A DNA stretch of 64,000 nucleotides from Phycisphaerales bacterium (GCA_029246705.1 JAQWMQ010000010.1:1-64000); one strand, 5' to 3'. Counted from the stretch's first letter, positions 6,809-16,217 are shown. The notes: generated by a model not told the origin, from the sequence alone. Made by a program: numbers and translations.

Positions 6809-8719
6809 ATGACGACACTGACCACACTCTTCGTCCTTGCAGTGACCTTCCATTCCACCGGCATGAACGGTGACTGTTGCGAAGAACCGATCGTCATCGA
6901 GAACAGCAGCACGCCGTACCAGACGACCGACCTGACCAGCAGCGGCTACGACCTCTATTCAGAGTGCGATCTGATGGGGATCATGCACAACGATGTCTGG
7001 TTCGAATACGTCGCACCTTCGGGTGGTCAGGTCACGGTCACGACCTGTGATCCCGACTCGTTCGACACGAGCATCATCATCTACGAATCGCCACTGGGTG
7101 GGTGCGCCGCCTTGAACTACCTGGCCTGCAGTGGAGACGCTCCCGTCAGGCCTGAGTGCCAGCAGTACCAGTCAACCACTGACTTCCCAGTCGATTCAGG
7201 TCACACGTACATGATCCGGGTGGGCGGCTGGCAGGAGGACTCCTTCGGGAGCGGCACGCTCACCGTGAGCCTCGACGACCACACCAAGCCGGTGTACTGC
7301 CCCGCTGACATCAACAGGGATCGCCTGATAGATGGCGCGGATCTCACCGCGATGCTCGGTGACTGGGGAAGCATCGATTCACCAGCTGATCTCACCGGCG
7401 ACAACCTCGTCGACGGCGCGGATCTCGCCCAACTACTCGGAGAATGGGGCCTGTGCCCCCTGCAGGGATCGTGGCAGGTTCTCGTCAACGCTCCGGTCGC
7501 ACCGTATCTCCACCATGACAGCATCGCCGTCATCGGTGAGACCCTGTGGATCTGCAACGTCAGTGGCCAGATCTTCAAGTCGATCGATGCCGGAGACACC
7601 TGGGTGCAGGTCGCCGATCAACCCGGAACATCCTTCAGGACGATCTCGTTCATCGATGATCAACGAGGCGTGGTGGGCAACCTCGGCCCCGGCAGCTGGG
7701 TCGGGCACACCACCGACACCGCCCCGCTCTACATCACGAATGATGGCGGACTGACCTGGGTCAAGGTGCCCGAAAGCGCCATCACCGGGGACGTGCCCGA
7801 CGGTGTCTGCGGGATACAGTGGGTCGATGAGAACACGATTCACGGTGCCGGACGTTATGCGGGCAAGGCCTACTTCATCACATCAACCGACGGCGGTTCG
7901 ACCTGGATCAGCCGCGACCTGACCGACGACTACTACGCTTTCGTCGATGTGTGGTTCGAAGACCCACTGCACGGCTACATCACCGGCACCAACAACCAGG
8001 GGCGCGCATCACTGGTTGAAACCCATGATGGCGGCCTGACCTGGACCACACGAAAGACCAATCAGTCCGGACATTACTGGAAGATGGGGTTCGCAAACGA
8101 ATCCTTCGGATACGGCGTCTGTTCCGGTGGAGCCGACATCGACAAGTGGGTGCAGACCCACGATGGCGGTGACACCTGGACCGAAAAATCATTCACCGAC
8201 GACTTCCACGCCAACGGCATCGGCTTCCTCAACGAACAAGTGGGCTGGATCGGCGGCTATCCGAGCCATACCCTGCAGACCTCCAATGGCGGCCAGACCT
8301 GGGAACCGATTCAGATCGATCTCGTCTATGGCGACGTCATCAACAAGTTCCTCAAGGTCGACGAATCGACCATGTACGCGGTGGGAAACCGCGTCTATCG
8401 CTATGCAGAAGATCACTCCGGATTCCGTCGTGCCGAAAACGACGTGACTTTCCGCAACGAACGCTGCAAGATTCGCGCAGTGACACGAGGCTCGACCACC
8501 ACGATCTCATACACCGTTCCAGATGATGGACATGTCATGGTGAACGTCTTCATCAGGGGCAGCCTGCTGCAGGATCGACCGGTCGATGCGTTCCAGAAGG
8601 CCGGCGAGCACCGGATCGTGCTGCATACGCCAGCCGATGCGCCGGAGCTTTTCGCATCGATCCAGACCGGCGACTATCGACGTTGGACGAGATTCGAACG
8701 GCAACCCGAGGAGAACTGA
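6809..8719 (+). CDS. Secreted YCF48/BNR-type beta-propeller protein with an internal dockerin-like module
   Basis: The product (636 residues from ATG 6809, with GAGG just upstream) begins with a hydrophobic signal. Residues about 20-155 form a pre-peptidase-like beta domain (NDVWFEYVAPSGGQVTV, DTSIIIYESP). Residues about 164-215 hold two calcium-loop repeats, DINRDRLIDGADL and DLTGDNLVDGADL, each ending L-L-G-x-W-G. The rest is a propeller with repeated GG-T/S-W motifs (DGGLTWVKV, DGGSTWISR, DGGLTWTTR, HDGGDTWTE, NGGQTWEPI), as in YCF48/sortilin-like domains. The dockerin-like module lies in the middle instead of at the C-terminus. A short Ig-like tail follows. Confidence 0.8.
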   Translation: MTTLTTLFVLAVTFHSTGMNGDCCEEPIVIENSSTPYQTTDLTSSGYDLYSECDLMGIMHNDVWFEYVAPSGGQVTVTTCDPDSFDTSIIIYESPLGGCAALNYLACSGDAPVRPECQQYQSTTDFPVDSGHTYMIRVGGWQEDSFGSGTLTVSLDDHTKPVYCPADINRDRLIDGADLTAMLGDWGSIDSPADLTGDNLVDGADLAQLLGEWGLCPLQGSWQVLVNAPVAPYLHHDSIAVIGETLWICNVSGQIFKSIDAGDTWVQVADQPGTSFRTISFIDDQRGVVGNLGPGSWVGHTTDTAPLYITNDGGLTWVKVPESAITGDVPDGVCGIQWVDENTIHGAGRYAGKAYFITSTDGGSTWISRDLTDDYYAFVDVWFEDPLHGYITGTNNQGRASLVETHDGGLTWTTRKTNQSGHYWKMGFANESFGYGVCSGGADIDKWVQTHDGGDTWTEKSFTDDFHANGIGFLNEQVGWIGGYPSHTLQTSNGGQTWEPIQIDLVYGDVINKFLKVDESTMYAVGNRVYRYAEDHSGFRRAENDVTFRNERCKIRAVTRGSTTTISYTVPDDGHVMVNVFIRGSLLQDRPVDAFQKAGEHRIVLHTPADAPELFASIQTGDYRRWTRFERQPEEN

Positions 8720-8726
8720 GTCTCAC

Positions 8727-9227
8727 TCAGCCGCAGGCACCCCAGTTGCCAAGCAGAATCACGAGATCCTCGCCGTCCACGACACCGTTACCATCGATGT
8801 CACCCGCGTGATCGTCGCTGCCCCAGCGAGAGAGCACGACCAGGAGATCCTCACCCCCCACATCCCCATCACCTGTCAATTCACCTTGGCAGACTTCATC
8901 AACATGGATGACACCGACCATGCCATTGATGCAGTGGGGTGCACAGAAATACGGGATGTCACCGGTTGCTCCATCCGGAACGACCCATTCGAAGACCGGC
9001 TCGATGAACGACAGTGCGGAGAAGAACAAGCCGTCGAACCTGCAGCCATCGCCGGAGGAGACGGTGTGCGGGGAACCGCTCACGTACTCCCATCGAATCG
9101 TGTCTCCGGGGCTCACGTGAATGACCTCGGGCTTGAAGGTCATGTCATGGGCACCCACCTCATGGGTTTCAGCCGAAGCTGCAGCTGCGGTGATGGCACA
9201 CGCAAGGATCATCGTCGTCTTTCGCAT
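8727..9227 (-). CDS. Secreted cupredoxin (plastocyanin-like) with C-terminal dockerin-like repeats
   Basis: Residues 1-19 are a signal peptide ending ASA. Residues about 20-110 match the plastocyanin/azurin fold: HDMTFKPEVIHVSPGDTIRW, a first copper histidine in SGSPHTV, and the C-terminal ligand loop YFCAPHCINGMVG giving Cys, His and Met in type I copper order. An extra cysteine lies between His and Met. Residues about 115-166 are two calcium loops (DGDVGGEDL, DGNGVVDGEDL) ending L-L-G-N-W-G. It is therefore a small exported copper protein, presumably an electron carrier. It is convergent with the YCF48-type gene, seven bases apart. Confidence 0.85.
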   Translation of the reverse strand: MRKTTMILACAITAAAASAETHEVGAHDMTFKPEVIHVSPGDTIRWEYVSGSPHTVSSGDGCRFDGLFFSALSFIEPVFEWVVPDGATGDIPYFCAPHCINGMVGVIHVDEVCQGELTGDGDVGGEDLLVVLSRWGSDDHAGDIDGNGVVDGEDLVILLGNWGACG

Positions 9228-9296
9228 GAAACCAAGCTAGACCGCTGCAACGGACAAATCAAGAACCATGTTCGGGCAACGCGGCCGTGACTCGCG

Positions 9297-10193
9297 TCAT
9301 CCTGATCCAGCATCGAAGACGTCAACCAGGGCGGAGAGATCATGTTCACTGATTCCCATGCGATGACCTTGCTGGCAGACTTCCTGGACCGCATCCTGAA
9401 GCACGAGATTCGTACCCAGGGTTGCGGCCACGGCAAGCAGCGCCTGGTGCCCCTCCCCCCATGCCTTGATCGAAGCCTCGGTCTCCTCGGTGAGTCCGTC
9501 ACGAATGGCCTCCGCAAGGCGGGTCTTCTCGGCAGGGATGATCGAATTGCCACGCTCGTTCAGTTTCACGAAGACATCGAGTGGAACGCCTCCCGCCCGA
9601 CAGATCGCGACGCCATTCACCAAGCCGACCAGCGAGGTGACCATGCCCGCGATCAACGCCCTGCTCAGGATCGCAGGCTTCCTGATGTCCTCCCCGAGAT
9701 CAGTCCAGTTCGCATCCAGCCTTCGAAGGAGTCGATCACAATCCTCGAGAACGGCGGGAGCACCAGAGACCAGGAGCGAAGCGTCATCCGTCCCCAGCTG
9801 GCTGGGAAAGCACATGACGGCCCCGTCGGCGATGCGACCACCGTGGCCCTCGACCATGGAAGCATGCTCCTGGACCTCTTCGATCGTTCCCGTGGTCAAC
9901 TGGATGATGCACGTATCGGCGAAACGGCTCGCTAGACCGTGCTCCTCGATCAGCCTTCGCCAGACCGAATAGTCGGTCAGGCAGACGATGACATGATCGT
10001 TGGCCTCAAGTGCCTCGGCTGGCACCTCACACCCGGTCGCTCCGTAGTCGACGAGGGCGTCCACCTTCTCTCGTGAACGATTCCATACCGTGACCCGACA
10101 CCCGCTGTCGACGAGTGCGCGAGCGATGCCGGCGCCCATTGATCCGAGCCCGATCACCGACACCTGACTCATTGAATGTGATGACTCACTCAT
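9297..10193 (-). CDS. NAD(P)-binding beta-hydroxyacid dehydrogenase / imine-reductase-like protein
   Basis: The N-terminus has a Rossmann motif VIGLGSMGAGIARALVDSG followed by VTVWNRSREK, an NADP-type pattern. The segment VMCFPSQLGTDDASLLVSG matches the middle of the family. The C-terminal helical domain has LIAGMVTSLVGLVNGVAICR. In 3-hydroxyisobutyrate dehydrogenases this helix starts with a G-x-x-x-K-x-x-N motif holding the catalytic lysine; here no lysine is present at that place, which is the situation in imine reductases. Start 10193 is chosen for an AAGGAAG eight bases upstream; ATG 10220 is the longer alternative. Substrate unknown. Confidence 0.75.
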   Translation of the reverse strand: MSESSHSMSQVSVIGLGSMGAGIARALVDSGCRVTVWNRSREKVDALVDYGATGCEVPAEALEANDHVIVCLTDYSVWRRLIEEHGLASRFADTCIIQLTTGTIEEVQEHASMVEGHGGRIADGAVMCFPSQLGTDDASLLVSGAPAVLEDCDRLLRRLDANWTDLGEDIRKPAILSRALIAGMVTSLVGLVNGVAICRAGGVPLDVFVKLNERGNSIIPAEKTRLAEAIRDGLTEETEASIKAWGEGHQALLAVAATLGTNLVLQDAVQEVCQQGHRMGISEHDLSALVDVFDAGSG

Positions 10194-10534
10194 GTGCAGA
10201 TCTTCCTTGTTTGATGCCATGAGTGTACCGGCTCACTTTCGGACGATGCAATCAGCCCGAGAATCATGAGTGTGAGGAGTCGACCATGATGAATGCCTCA
10301 TGTTCGCCTGATCTGCATGCGGGTCCGAAAAGCACGCACCGCAGGAACAATCAACCCGGAACACCACCACACCCGGGCACGATGACCCGTCAACTGGCAT
10401 CAATGACACACCCTCATGGGCACGCGATAGTCTGGCACGCATGATCGACATTAACCATTGACAGGACTGCTTCATGATCGTTCAATTGAATGTACGATTC
10501 GTTTCTCGATGAACCGAAACAAGGGAGATTCGCC

Positions 10535-11698
10535 TTGCGAGCCGCCACCTTTGCAGCTTCCAGCATCCTCGGACTCACTGCCTGTTTCTCCACGGCCATG
10601 TGCGATACGATCATCGTCAGTCAGGACGGAACCGGGGATTTCGAGACCATCCAGGAGGCGATCTCATCTTCCGCGGACGGCGACTCGATCTTCGTCACTG
10701 CCGGCATCTACTTCGAGAGCGAACTCACGGTATCGTTGCCGATCACGATCGAAGGTGACATGGGAAGCGACGGACTCCCGGCGGTCACGCTTGATTCACA
10801 AGGCGGTTCGCAGTTCTACATGAACTCGACCTCGGAAGAATCGTCACTCCGCAACTTCATCCTCACCGGCAGCAATGAGACGGGCTCGATGTGCTTCCAC
10901 AGCACCCCGACCTTCGTGAACTGCACATTCATCGACAACGGCGCGGAGGAACCCGGGGAATTCAACCTGGGTGGAGCGATGTACAACCTGAATGGCGCTC
11001 CGGTCTTCATCGACTGCAGATTCATCGGCAACCGGGGCGGCTTTGGAGGCGCATTCTCAACCTGGGAATCCGGGCCCGATCCTTCCCACCACCCCCTCTT
11101 CGTACGTTGCCTCTTCAAGGGAAACAGCGGGCACTGGGGCGGCGCCATGGCCAATCTCAGGAGCAACCCCACCCTCATCGACTGCACCTTCGAGGACAAC
11201 ACCGCCTTTCGTTCAGGTGGAGCGATCCTGAACGACGGTTTCGACGGACCGGACTTCTGGATCAGCCGGCCGGTACTCGAAAACTGCTCGTTCACAGGAA
11301 ACAGCGCCATTGACGACGGCGGAGCGATCACGAACATGGGTTCAAGCGAGTCGACGATCACCAACTGCCAGTTCTCACTCAACACGGCCCAGGTCGCCGG
11401 CGCGATCATGAACACCGGCATGAGCTTCTCGACCCTGACCGACACCATGTTGTGCGGGAACATGCCTGACCAGATCATCGGTACCTGGCACGACATGGGT
11501 GGCAACTCGATCCTGCTCGAGTGCCTGCCCCCCTGCCCGGGAGATCTCAACGGAGATGGCATCGTCGATGGCGCGGACCTGAGCGCCCTGCTTGGAGATT
11601 GGAACCAGGCCGGCTCCGCAGCGGACATCGACGGCGACGGGTTGGTCGATGGATTCGACCTCACCCTGCTGCTCGGATCCTGGGGACTCTGTTCCTGA
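10535..11698 (+). CDS. Secreted right-handed beta-helix protein with C-terminal dockerin-like repeats
   Basis: A TTG start at 10535 has AAGGGAG eight bases before it and gives a compact signal peptide; ATG 10490 is the longer alternative. The mature protein opens with GTGDFETIQEAISSSADGDS, typical of pectate-lyase-like helices. It then has repeated rungs of the form x-x-C-x-F-x-x-N-x-A-x-x-G-G-A (NCTFIDNGA, DCRFIGNRG, DCTFEDNTA, NCSFTGNSA, NCQFSLNTA), as in polymorphic outer-membrane proteins. The last 55 residues hold two calcium loops (DLNGDGIVDGADL, DIDGDGLVDGFDL). No catalytic residues are evident; a structural or binding role is likely. Confidence 0.85.
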   Translation: MRAATFAASSILGLTACFSTAMCDTIIVSQDGTGDFETIQEAISSSADGDSIFVTAGIYFESELTVSLPITIEGDMGSDGLPAVTLDSQGGSQFYMNSTSEESSLRNFILTGSNETGSMCFHSTPTFVNCTFIDNGAEEPGEFNLGGAMYNLNGAPVFIDCRFIGNRGGFGGAFSTWESGPDPSHHPLFVRCLFKGNSGHWGGAMANLRSNPTLIDCTFEDNTAFRSGGAILNDGFDGPDFWISRPVLENCSFTGNSAIDDGGAITNMGSSESTITNCQFSLNTAQVAGAIMNTGMSFSTLTDTMLCGNMPDQIIGTWHDMGGNSILLECLPPCPGDLNGDGIVDGADLSALLGDWNQAGSAADIDGDGLVDGFDLTLLLGSWGLCS

Positions 11699-11699
11699 G

Positions 11700-14030
11700 T
11701 CAGTCGCCAATCGGAACCAGCGATAGCATTCGCAGCTTCATCAATGGCCCCTTGTCCTTGCCACTTGAGACCGAGATCACGTGTTCACCGGCAGGAAGCG
11801 AGAGTCGTCCGATGACGAACTCCTGATGATCTCGCCAGGAGGCCGTGGCCTCGACGACGCCGACAAGCTCGTGAGCGTCACCATCTCGATTCGAGCAGTG
11901 TATGCCGAATGATGAGCCGGACTCATCGACGGGACAGGCGCAGGTCATCACCACTTCGAAAGACGTCGGCTCCTCGAGATCGATCCTCCACTCAGGACGA
12001 TCGGACGAAGTACGCCAGTAGCCGAGCCCGTCAAGTTCGGGCTCGTAGCGAAGCTGGGAACCGTTGATGCGAGCATGCCTGGCGTGCAGGATGAAGCCGC
12101 CATCCGGGCCGGAATCGAGGGGCCGACCTGCACCAACGGACATCAACCCCTTCAGTTCATCGAGATGTTCGTCATGCACTGCGCGAGGATCACAATCATT
12201 CTTCTTGCAGATTGCCGCGGCCATGCCCACGATCTCCCCCATCGCACCCGTGGTCTTCATCACACGCACCGCACCAAGTGCCTCGTGCGTGGTGCTGATG
12301 TCGCGACCCGCCATGAAGAGATTTCCGATGTTGCGACTGTAGAGGCATCGATACGGGATCCAGTACGGCCCGTCATAAGTGTACGCCTCGCCGAAAGTGG
12401 CCGAAGCAATGAACTCATCACCCTCGTGCCCCTTGCTGTAGCTGGGATTCGGATGATGGGTGTCGATACCCCAGGTGCACGGGACGCAGCCATCGTCGTA
12501 CTGGACCCCGTTGCGCAAATCCGCTCCAGTGAGAACGACATCCCCCATGAGCCGACGTGATTCTCGTTTGCCCGCAATGTAGGCGACCCAGTTCAAGCGA
12601 TGCGCCGGATAGCGCTCCTCGACGTTCTTGATCGCATCCCAGGCCCCGTACATCGCCCGGAAGTTCTGGTCGCGAATACGCTCCATGTCCTTGATCGGAT
12701 CACGATCAAATCCTGATTCCCAGTACCACTGACCGAGGCTGATCGGTTGCGTTCCAGCTTCCGGCGTCTTCTGTCCCTTGGCCCGTCCCGGGAAGGGGTC
12801 ATCAGTCAGATCGACGGCCCATGGACAACTGGGAAACGATGCCTCCGCACACGCCGCCTGCAACTCCGATGAGAGCGGCTCCTCGTCATCACAGAGGCAT
12901 TTGATGTTCCAGAGATTGCTCGCACCCATGTGCCCGGTCTCGGTCTGCTGGAAGTCCGCCCCGGCGAGGAAGCCCAGCGAACCGTCACCGGTGCTGTCGA
13001 GGAACCACCGCCCGCGCACGCGCACCCGTCGACCGCTGCGAACATCCTGACAGACCACCGACCGCACCAGACCGTCTTCAGTGACCGCTTCGTTCATTCG
13101 ATGTTCGAGTAGCAGCGTCAGGTTCTCCTCGGAACGTGCCACGTCGAGCTTGCGATCATCGTCGAAGACCACGGCAGACTGCGCATTGTGGGAATCTGCA
13201 CGCTGATCGGGAACAAGTTCCATCACGACATCACCGACTCGCGGCCAGGGCGCCTGGTTCACGTGCCCCTGCGGCCAGACCCTGACCTCGGAACTGGCGT
13301 TGCCGCCGAGCACGGGACGATCCTGGATCAAGATGACCTTGAGCCCCAGTCGTGCGGCGGTCACCGCCCCGCTCGTACCGGCCATGCCTCCGCCGATCAC
13401 CACGAGGTCGTAGGTACCGAGTTCTTCGGGCTGCTCGGACTGCCCGAGCGCCTGGCGGCGAAAACGAAGCAGCTCGTCTTGATCCGAAGGTGGCTTCGCA
13501 GAGGTGTCGGCCATGAAGAGCACCGCGTCGCACCGCCCCTCGAAACCCGTGAGGTCGTGCAGAACGAGTTTCGCGTGATCTCCGAGGGTGACGATGCCCC
13601 CGTCCTGCCAGTGCCAGGGATCACCTTCCGTGCCGAAGGTGGCCTCGAGGGCCTCACCATCAACCACGACCTGAAATCGACCGGGCGCGCCCGAAGCCTT
13701 CCAGGGCGCGACCCAGTCACGAGTCCGAACCCAGACCCGGTAGTCGCCGGGCCTCGGCACCTCGACCGATGTGACCGCATCGGCGACCGGACGGCCCATG
13801 CCATGCGCAAGGAGATACGGCGACCCCATCAGATCCATGAACTGCTGGTCGAGCACCCAGCCTCCGAGATCATCGAAGGATTCCGCCTCGACCAGGAGCA
13901 CCTTGTCGCGATCGACATCGGGTGCGGACAGCGCACGCTCGCCACCGAAGAGAACCAGGGCGAAGGCGATCACGGTGATGAATCCGCCACCGGGCAGGCA
14001 ACACGGCTTACGTTCACTTCGAAAAAGCAT
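11700..14030 (-). CDS. Secreted FAD-dependent oxidoreductase (FAD_oxidored family)
   Basis: A membrane-spanning or signal helix near the N-terminus precedes a carbohydrate-binding-like beta domain (about residues 40-170, with GDYRVWVRTRDW). The FAD-binding domain follows, with YDLVVIGGGMAGTSGAVTAARLG and the ligand region GGNASSEVRVWPQG. It continues through IAGKRESRRLMGDVVLT and a C-terminal beta sandwich. This family in planctomycetes is often linked to glycan turnover; the substrate is unknown. Start 14030 has AAGGTG seven bases upstream; ATG 14066 is possible but lacks a site. It lies downstream of the phosphoesterase gene on the same strand with 51 bases between, suggesting one operon. 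Confidence 0.8.
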   Translation of the reverse strand: MLFRSERKPCCLPGGGFITVIAFALVLFGGERALSAPDVDRDKVLLVEAESFDDLGGWVLDQQFMDLMGSPYLLAHGMGRPVADAVTSVEVPRPGDYRVWVRTRDWVAPWKASGAPGRFQVVVDGEALEATFGTEGDPWHWQDGGIVTLGDHAKLVLHDLTGFEGRCDAVLFMADTSAKPPSDQDELLRFRRQALGQSEQPEELGTYDLVVIGGGMAGTSGAVTAARLGLKVILIQDRPVLGGNASSEVRVWPQGHVNQAPWPRVGDVVMELVPDQRADSHNAQSAVVFDDDRKLDVARSEENLTLLLEHRMNEAVTEDGLVRSVVCQDVRSGRRVRVRGRWFLDSTGDGSLGFLAGADFQQTETGHMGASNLWNIKCLCDDEEPLSSELQAACAEASFPSCPWAVDLTDDPFPGRAKGQKTPEAGTQPISLGQWYWESGFDRDPIKDMERIRDQNFRAMYGAWDAIKNVEERYPAHRLNWVAYIAGKRESRRLMGDVVLTGADLRNGVQYDDGCVPCTWGIDTHHPNPSYSKGHEGDEFIASATFGEAYTYDGPYWIPYRCLYSRNIGNLFMAGRDISTTHEALGAVRVMKTTGAMGEIVGMAAAICKKNDCDPRAVHDEHLDELKGLMSVGAGRPLDSGPDGGFILHARHARINGSQLRYEPELDGLGYWRTSSDRPEWRIDLEEPTSFEVVMTCACPVDESGSSFGIHCSNRDGDAHELVGVVEATASWRDHQEFVIGRLSLPAGEHVISVSSGKDKGPLMKLRMLSLVPIGD

Positions 14031-14081
14031 GTCGTTCACCTTCGTCAGTGCCAGGTAGTGGTGCATGAGCGAGGAAGGGAC

Positions 14082-15101
14082 TCAGTCGCCGGGCCGGATG
14101 ATTCTCCGGTCACGAATCCGGGGTGACACCTGCTCACCGGCGGTCAGACCAGCAGCAAGCGGAACGTCCAGTTCCTCTGGAGAGGGCCCGACCCAGCTGC
14201 TGCGGGCTCCGATCACCCGGATCGTCGCCGTGGCGGGATCGATGGTGAGGGTCGCGAACAGTGGATCTCGGTAGGGACAGGTGCGCGAGATCGAGGGATG
14301 GGCGTCATGGATCGCCTTCGGATAGCTCTCATGACCGAACTGCCCTCCGACCCATTTGTAGGAAGCTGAATTCACGTGCAGATAAGTCACGCCACGAACG
14401 CGAAGCATCTCATCGATGTGGGTGTGCCCGTTTATCGCCAGGATCACCTTGTCGGCCGAGTCACCGAGGATCGACTGGATCTCCTCGGCGTTGTCGACCG
14501 CCGAAACGCCGGCAAGCGGTTGATGACTGGCGACGACGACCGGTCCCTCGATCGATTCCAGCTGCGCCTTCAACCAGGCAACCTGCTCACTCCCCACATA
14601 GGAAGGATAGCCACCGGTATAGGCGGGTGAGCCCGCGTCATTCCCGTCGAGGACCAGCAGATGCAGCCCACCGATCTCCCGGACGTAGTGCGGTGCCGGC
14701 ATGCCCCAGGCATCCATGCAGTCCTGACGCGTGAGTCCTGCATCCATGTCATGGTTTCCGATCACGTGCAGGGCCCGGTCATGTGCACCATTGAACAGAT
14801 CGATCACTTTCGCATTGCTCGCACGTGGAAAGGCGAAGTCGCCGAGTTGCAGGATGGCATCCGGTTCATCGATCGACATTCTTTCGATGAAGGCCTGAAG
14901 CCGGAAGATTCCGTCGTGCATGATGTCGTGGTGCAGGTCGGCGATGACGCCGATCCGAACCGGTTTCAAGAGTCTTCGGACCGCGGCCTGCGACGAACGT
15001 GGAAGCTGGATCGCCAACGATGACGTCGCGACCACCCCCAGAAAGGCACGACGGCCCAGAACGGGCGGTACGGAACAGGATTCACAGGCATTCGTGTTCA
15101 T
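14082..15101 (-). CDS. Tat-exported calcineurin-like metallophosphoesterase
   Basis: Residues 17-42 form a twin-arginine signal (GRRAFLGVVATSSLAIQL). The body has the complete metallophosphoesterase motif set: ADLHHD, GDFAF, GNHDMD, ASHQPLAG and GHTH, giving the ligands for a two-metal centre. The enzyme should hydrolyse a phosphate mono- or diester outside the cytoplasm; the substrate cannot be told. It is the first well-supported gene of a minus-strand pair with the secreted FAD oxidoreductase. Its ATG overlaps by four bases (ATGA) the stop of a start-less open frame further upstream. Confidence 0.85.
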   Translation of the reverse strand: MNTNACESCSVPPVLGRRAFLGVVATSSLAIQLPRSSQAAVRRLLKPVRIGVIADLHHDIMHDGIFRLQAFIERMSIDEPDAILQLGDFAFPRASNAKVIDLFNGAHDRALHVIGNHDMDAGLTRQDCMDAWGMPAPHYVREIGGLHLLVLDGNDAGSPAYTGGYPSYVGSEQVAWLKAQLESIEGPVVVASHQPLAGVSAVDNAEEIQSILGDSADKVILAINGHTHIDEMLRVRGVTYLHVNSASYKWVGGQFGHESYPKAIHDAHPSISRTCPYRDPLFATLTIDPATATIRVIGARSSWVGPSPEELDVPLAAGLTAGEQVSPRIRDRRIIRPGD

Positions 15102-15328
15102 GACACGATGATTCTAGCGAATATGACTGCCCAGACGAAGCACACGGCACCTGAATGAGGCATCTGCACCACCAGCAGCATGATGCTGCCCCAGGCGTGC
15201 TTCGTTCTCCAAGCGCCCTTCCGGTGAACCGCGATGGAAGCCTGCTCCCGGTCGACGGCTACGGGGTCCCCAAGGAGAAAGGGAAGGCAGTCCGAAACAC
15301 GATTCCATGATGACCGCGCTCGGACGAC
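15098..15328 (-). pseudogene. Open frame without a usual start, overlapping the phosphoesterase start by ATGA
   Basis: Seventy-six sense codons run between two stops. The C-terminal part is a hydrophobic stretch, WGSIMLLVVQMPHSG and AVCFVWAVIFARIIVS, that reads like a membrane segment. The frame ends in a TGA that overlaps the ATG of the next gene, a common sign of translational coupling. The first ATG comes only 27 codons before the end. It may be the 3' end of a gene cut by mutation, a gene with a rare start codon, or chance. Confidence 0.3.
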
Positions 15329-15435
15329 TCACGGACGCAATGCAGCCCCGCCGTTCGCTCTCCGATTACACTGTCGAGGTCGGAGTCGGATGAGTTTCGA
15401 ACGCAACACGAAAGACGAACACGAGAAGGAATACC

Positions 15436-16137
15436 ATGAAGATCGAGCACACCATCCTCGGGAACGACATGCAAGCGGTCGAGATCGAGATGCAACCCGG
15501 ACAGGAAATCGTCGCTGAAGCCTCCACCCTCCTGATGATGGAGGACGGCATCACCTTTGATGCGAAGATCGGTGACGGCACTTCATCCGGAAGCGGGGTC
15601 ATGTCGGCACTCGGACGCGCCGTCACCGGGTCTGGCGTCTTCCTCACCCACTTCAGCAACACCGCATCGGTGACGAGAAAGCTCTCCTTCACGGCGAACA
15701 ACCCCGGACGAATCGTCCCGGTCCACCTGCCTGACTGGGGCGGCTCCATCAACGTCGAACACAGCGGGTTCCTCTGTGCGACCAAGGGAACCCACCTCAA
15801 CGCCAAACGAGCGAAGCGAATCCGCGCAGGCATCTTCGGCGGTTCGGGCTTCTTCCTGCAGACCATCCAGGGTGACGGCATGGCCTTCCTCCATTGCTGC
15901 GGCTCGATCATCGAACGCGAGCTCGATGACGAGGTCATCCGCTGCGAACCCGGAGCCGTCGTCGCCTTCGACCCCTCCATCGAATTCTCGATCGAACGGG
16001 CCGGAAACCTCAAGACCATGCTCTTCGGGGGCGACGGGGTCTTCCTCGCAACGCTACGAGGCACCGGTAAGGTCATTCTCCAGAGCCTTCCCTGGGGACG
16101 CGTGGTCAGTCACATCGTCGCAAACACGAAGAAGTGA
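15436..16137 (+). CDS. TIGR00266 / AIM24-family protein
   Basis: The 233-residue product has the family order: EIEMQPGQEIVAEASTLLMM, a glycine/serine loop, GGSGFFLQTIQGDGMAFLHCCG and a final GGDGVFLATLRGTGKVILQS with WGRV. These are beta-sandwich proteins related to mitochondrial AIM24, cytoplasmic, of unknown biochemical role. Length and motif order are normal for the family. AAGGA lies eight bases upstream of the ATG. The gene stands alone; the tandem repeat region follows its stop. Confidence 0.9.
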   Translation: MKIEHTILGNDMQAVEIEMQPGQEIVAEASTLLMMEDGITFDAKIGDGTSSGSGVMSALGRAVTGSGVFLTHFSNTASVTRKLSFTANNPGRIVPVHLPDWGGSINVEHSGFLCATKGTHLNAKRAKRIRAGIFGGSGFFLQTIQGDGMAFLHCCGSIIERELDDEVIRCEPGAVVAFDPSIEFSIERAGNLKTMLFGGDGVFLATLRGTGKVILQSLPWGRVVSHIVANTKK

Positions 16138-16217
16138 TCCGGAACAGGAATCGACAGTGCGCTGCCGAGGACTCGTCTTCGCAGGCTGTCGCATGCAGAC
16201 GAAATGAAACAGTCCAC

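Noticed and set aside
10223-10444. 73-codon plus-strand frame before the beta-helix gene
   Set aside because: The translation is Pro/His/Thr-rich with no structure, signal or ribosome-binding site.
13188-14126. Long plus-strand frame opposite the FAD oxidoreductase
   Set aside because: It lies opposite the Rossmann region of a clear flavoprotein gene and has low-complexity composition.
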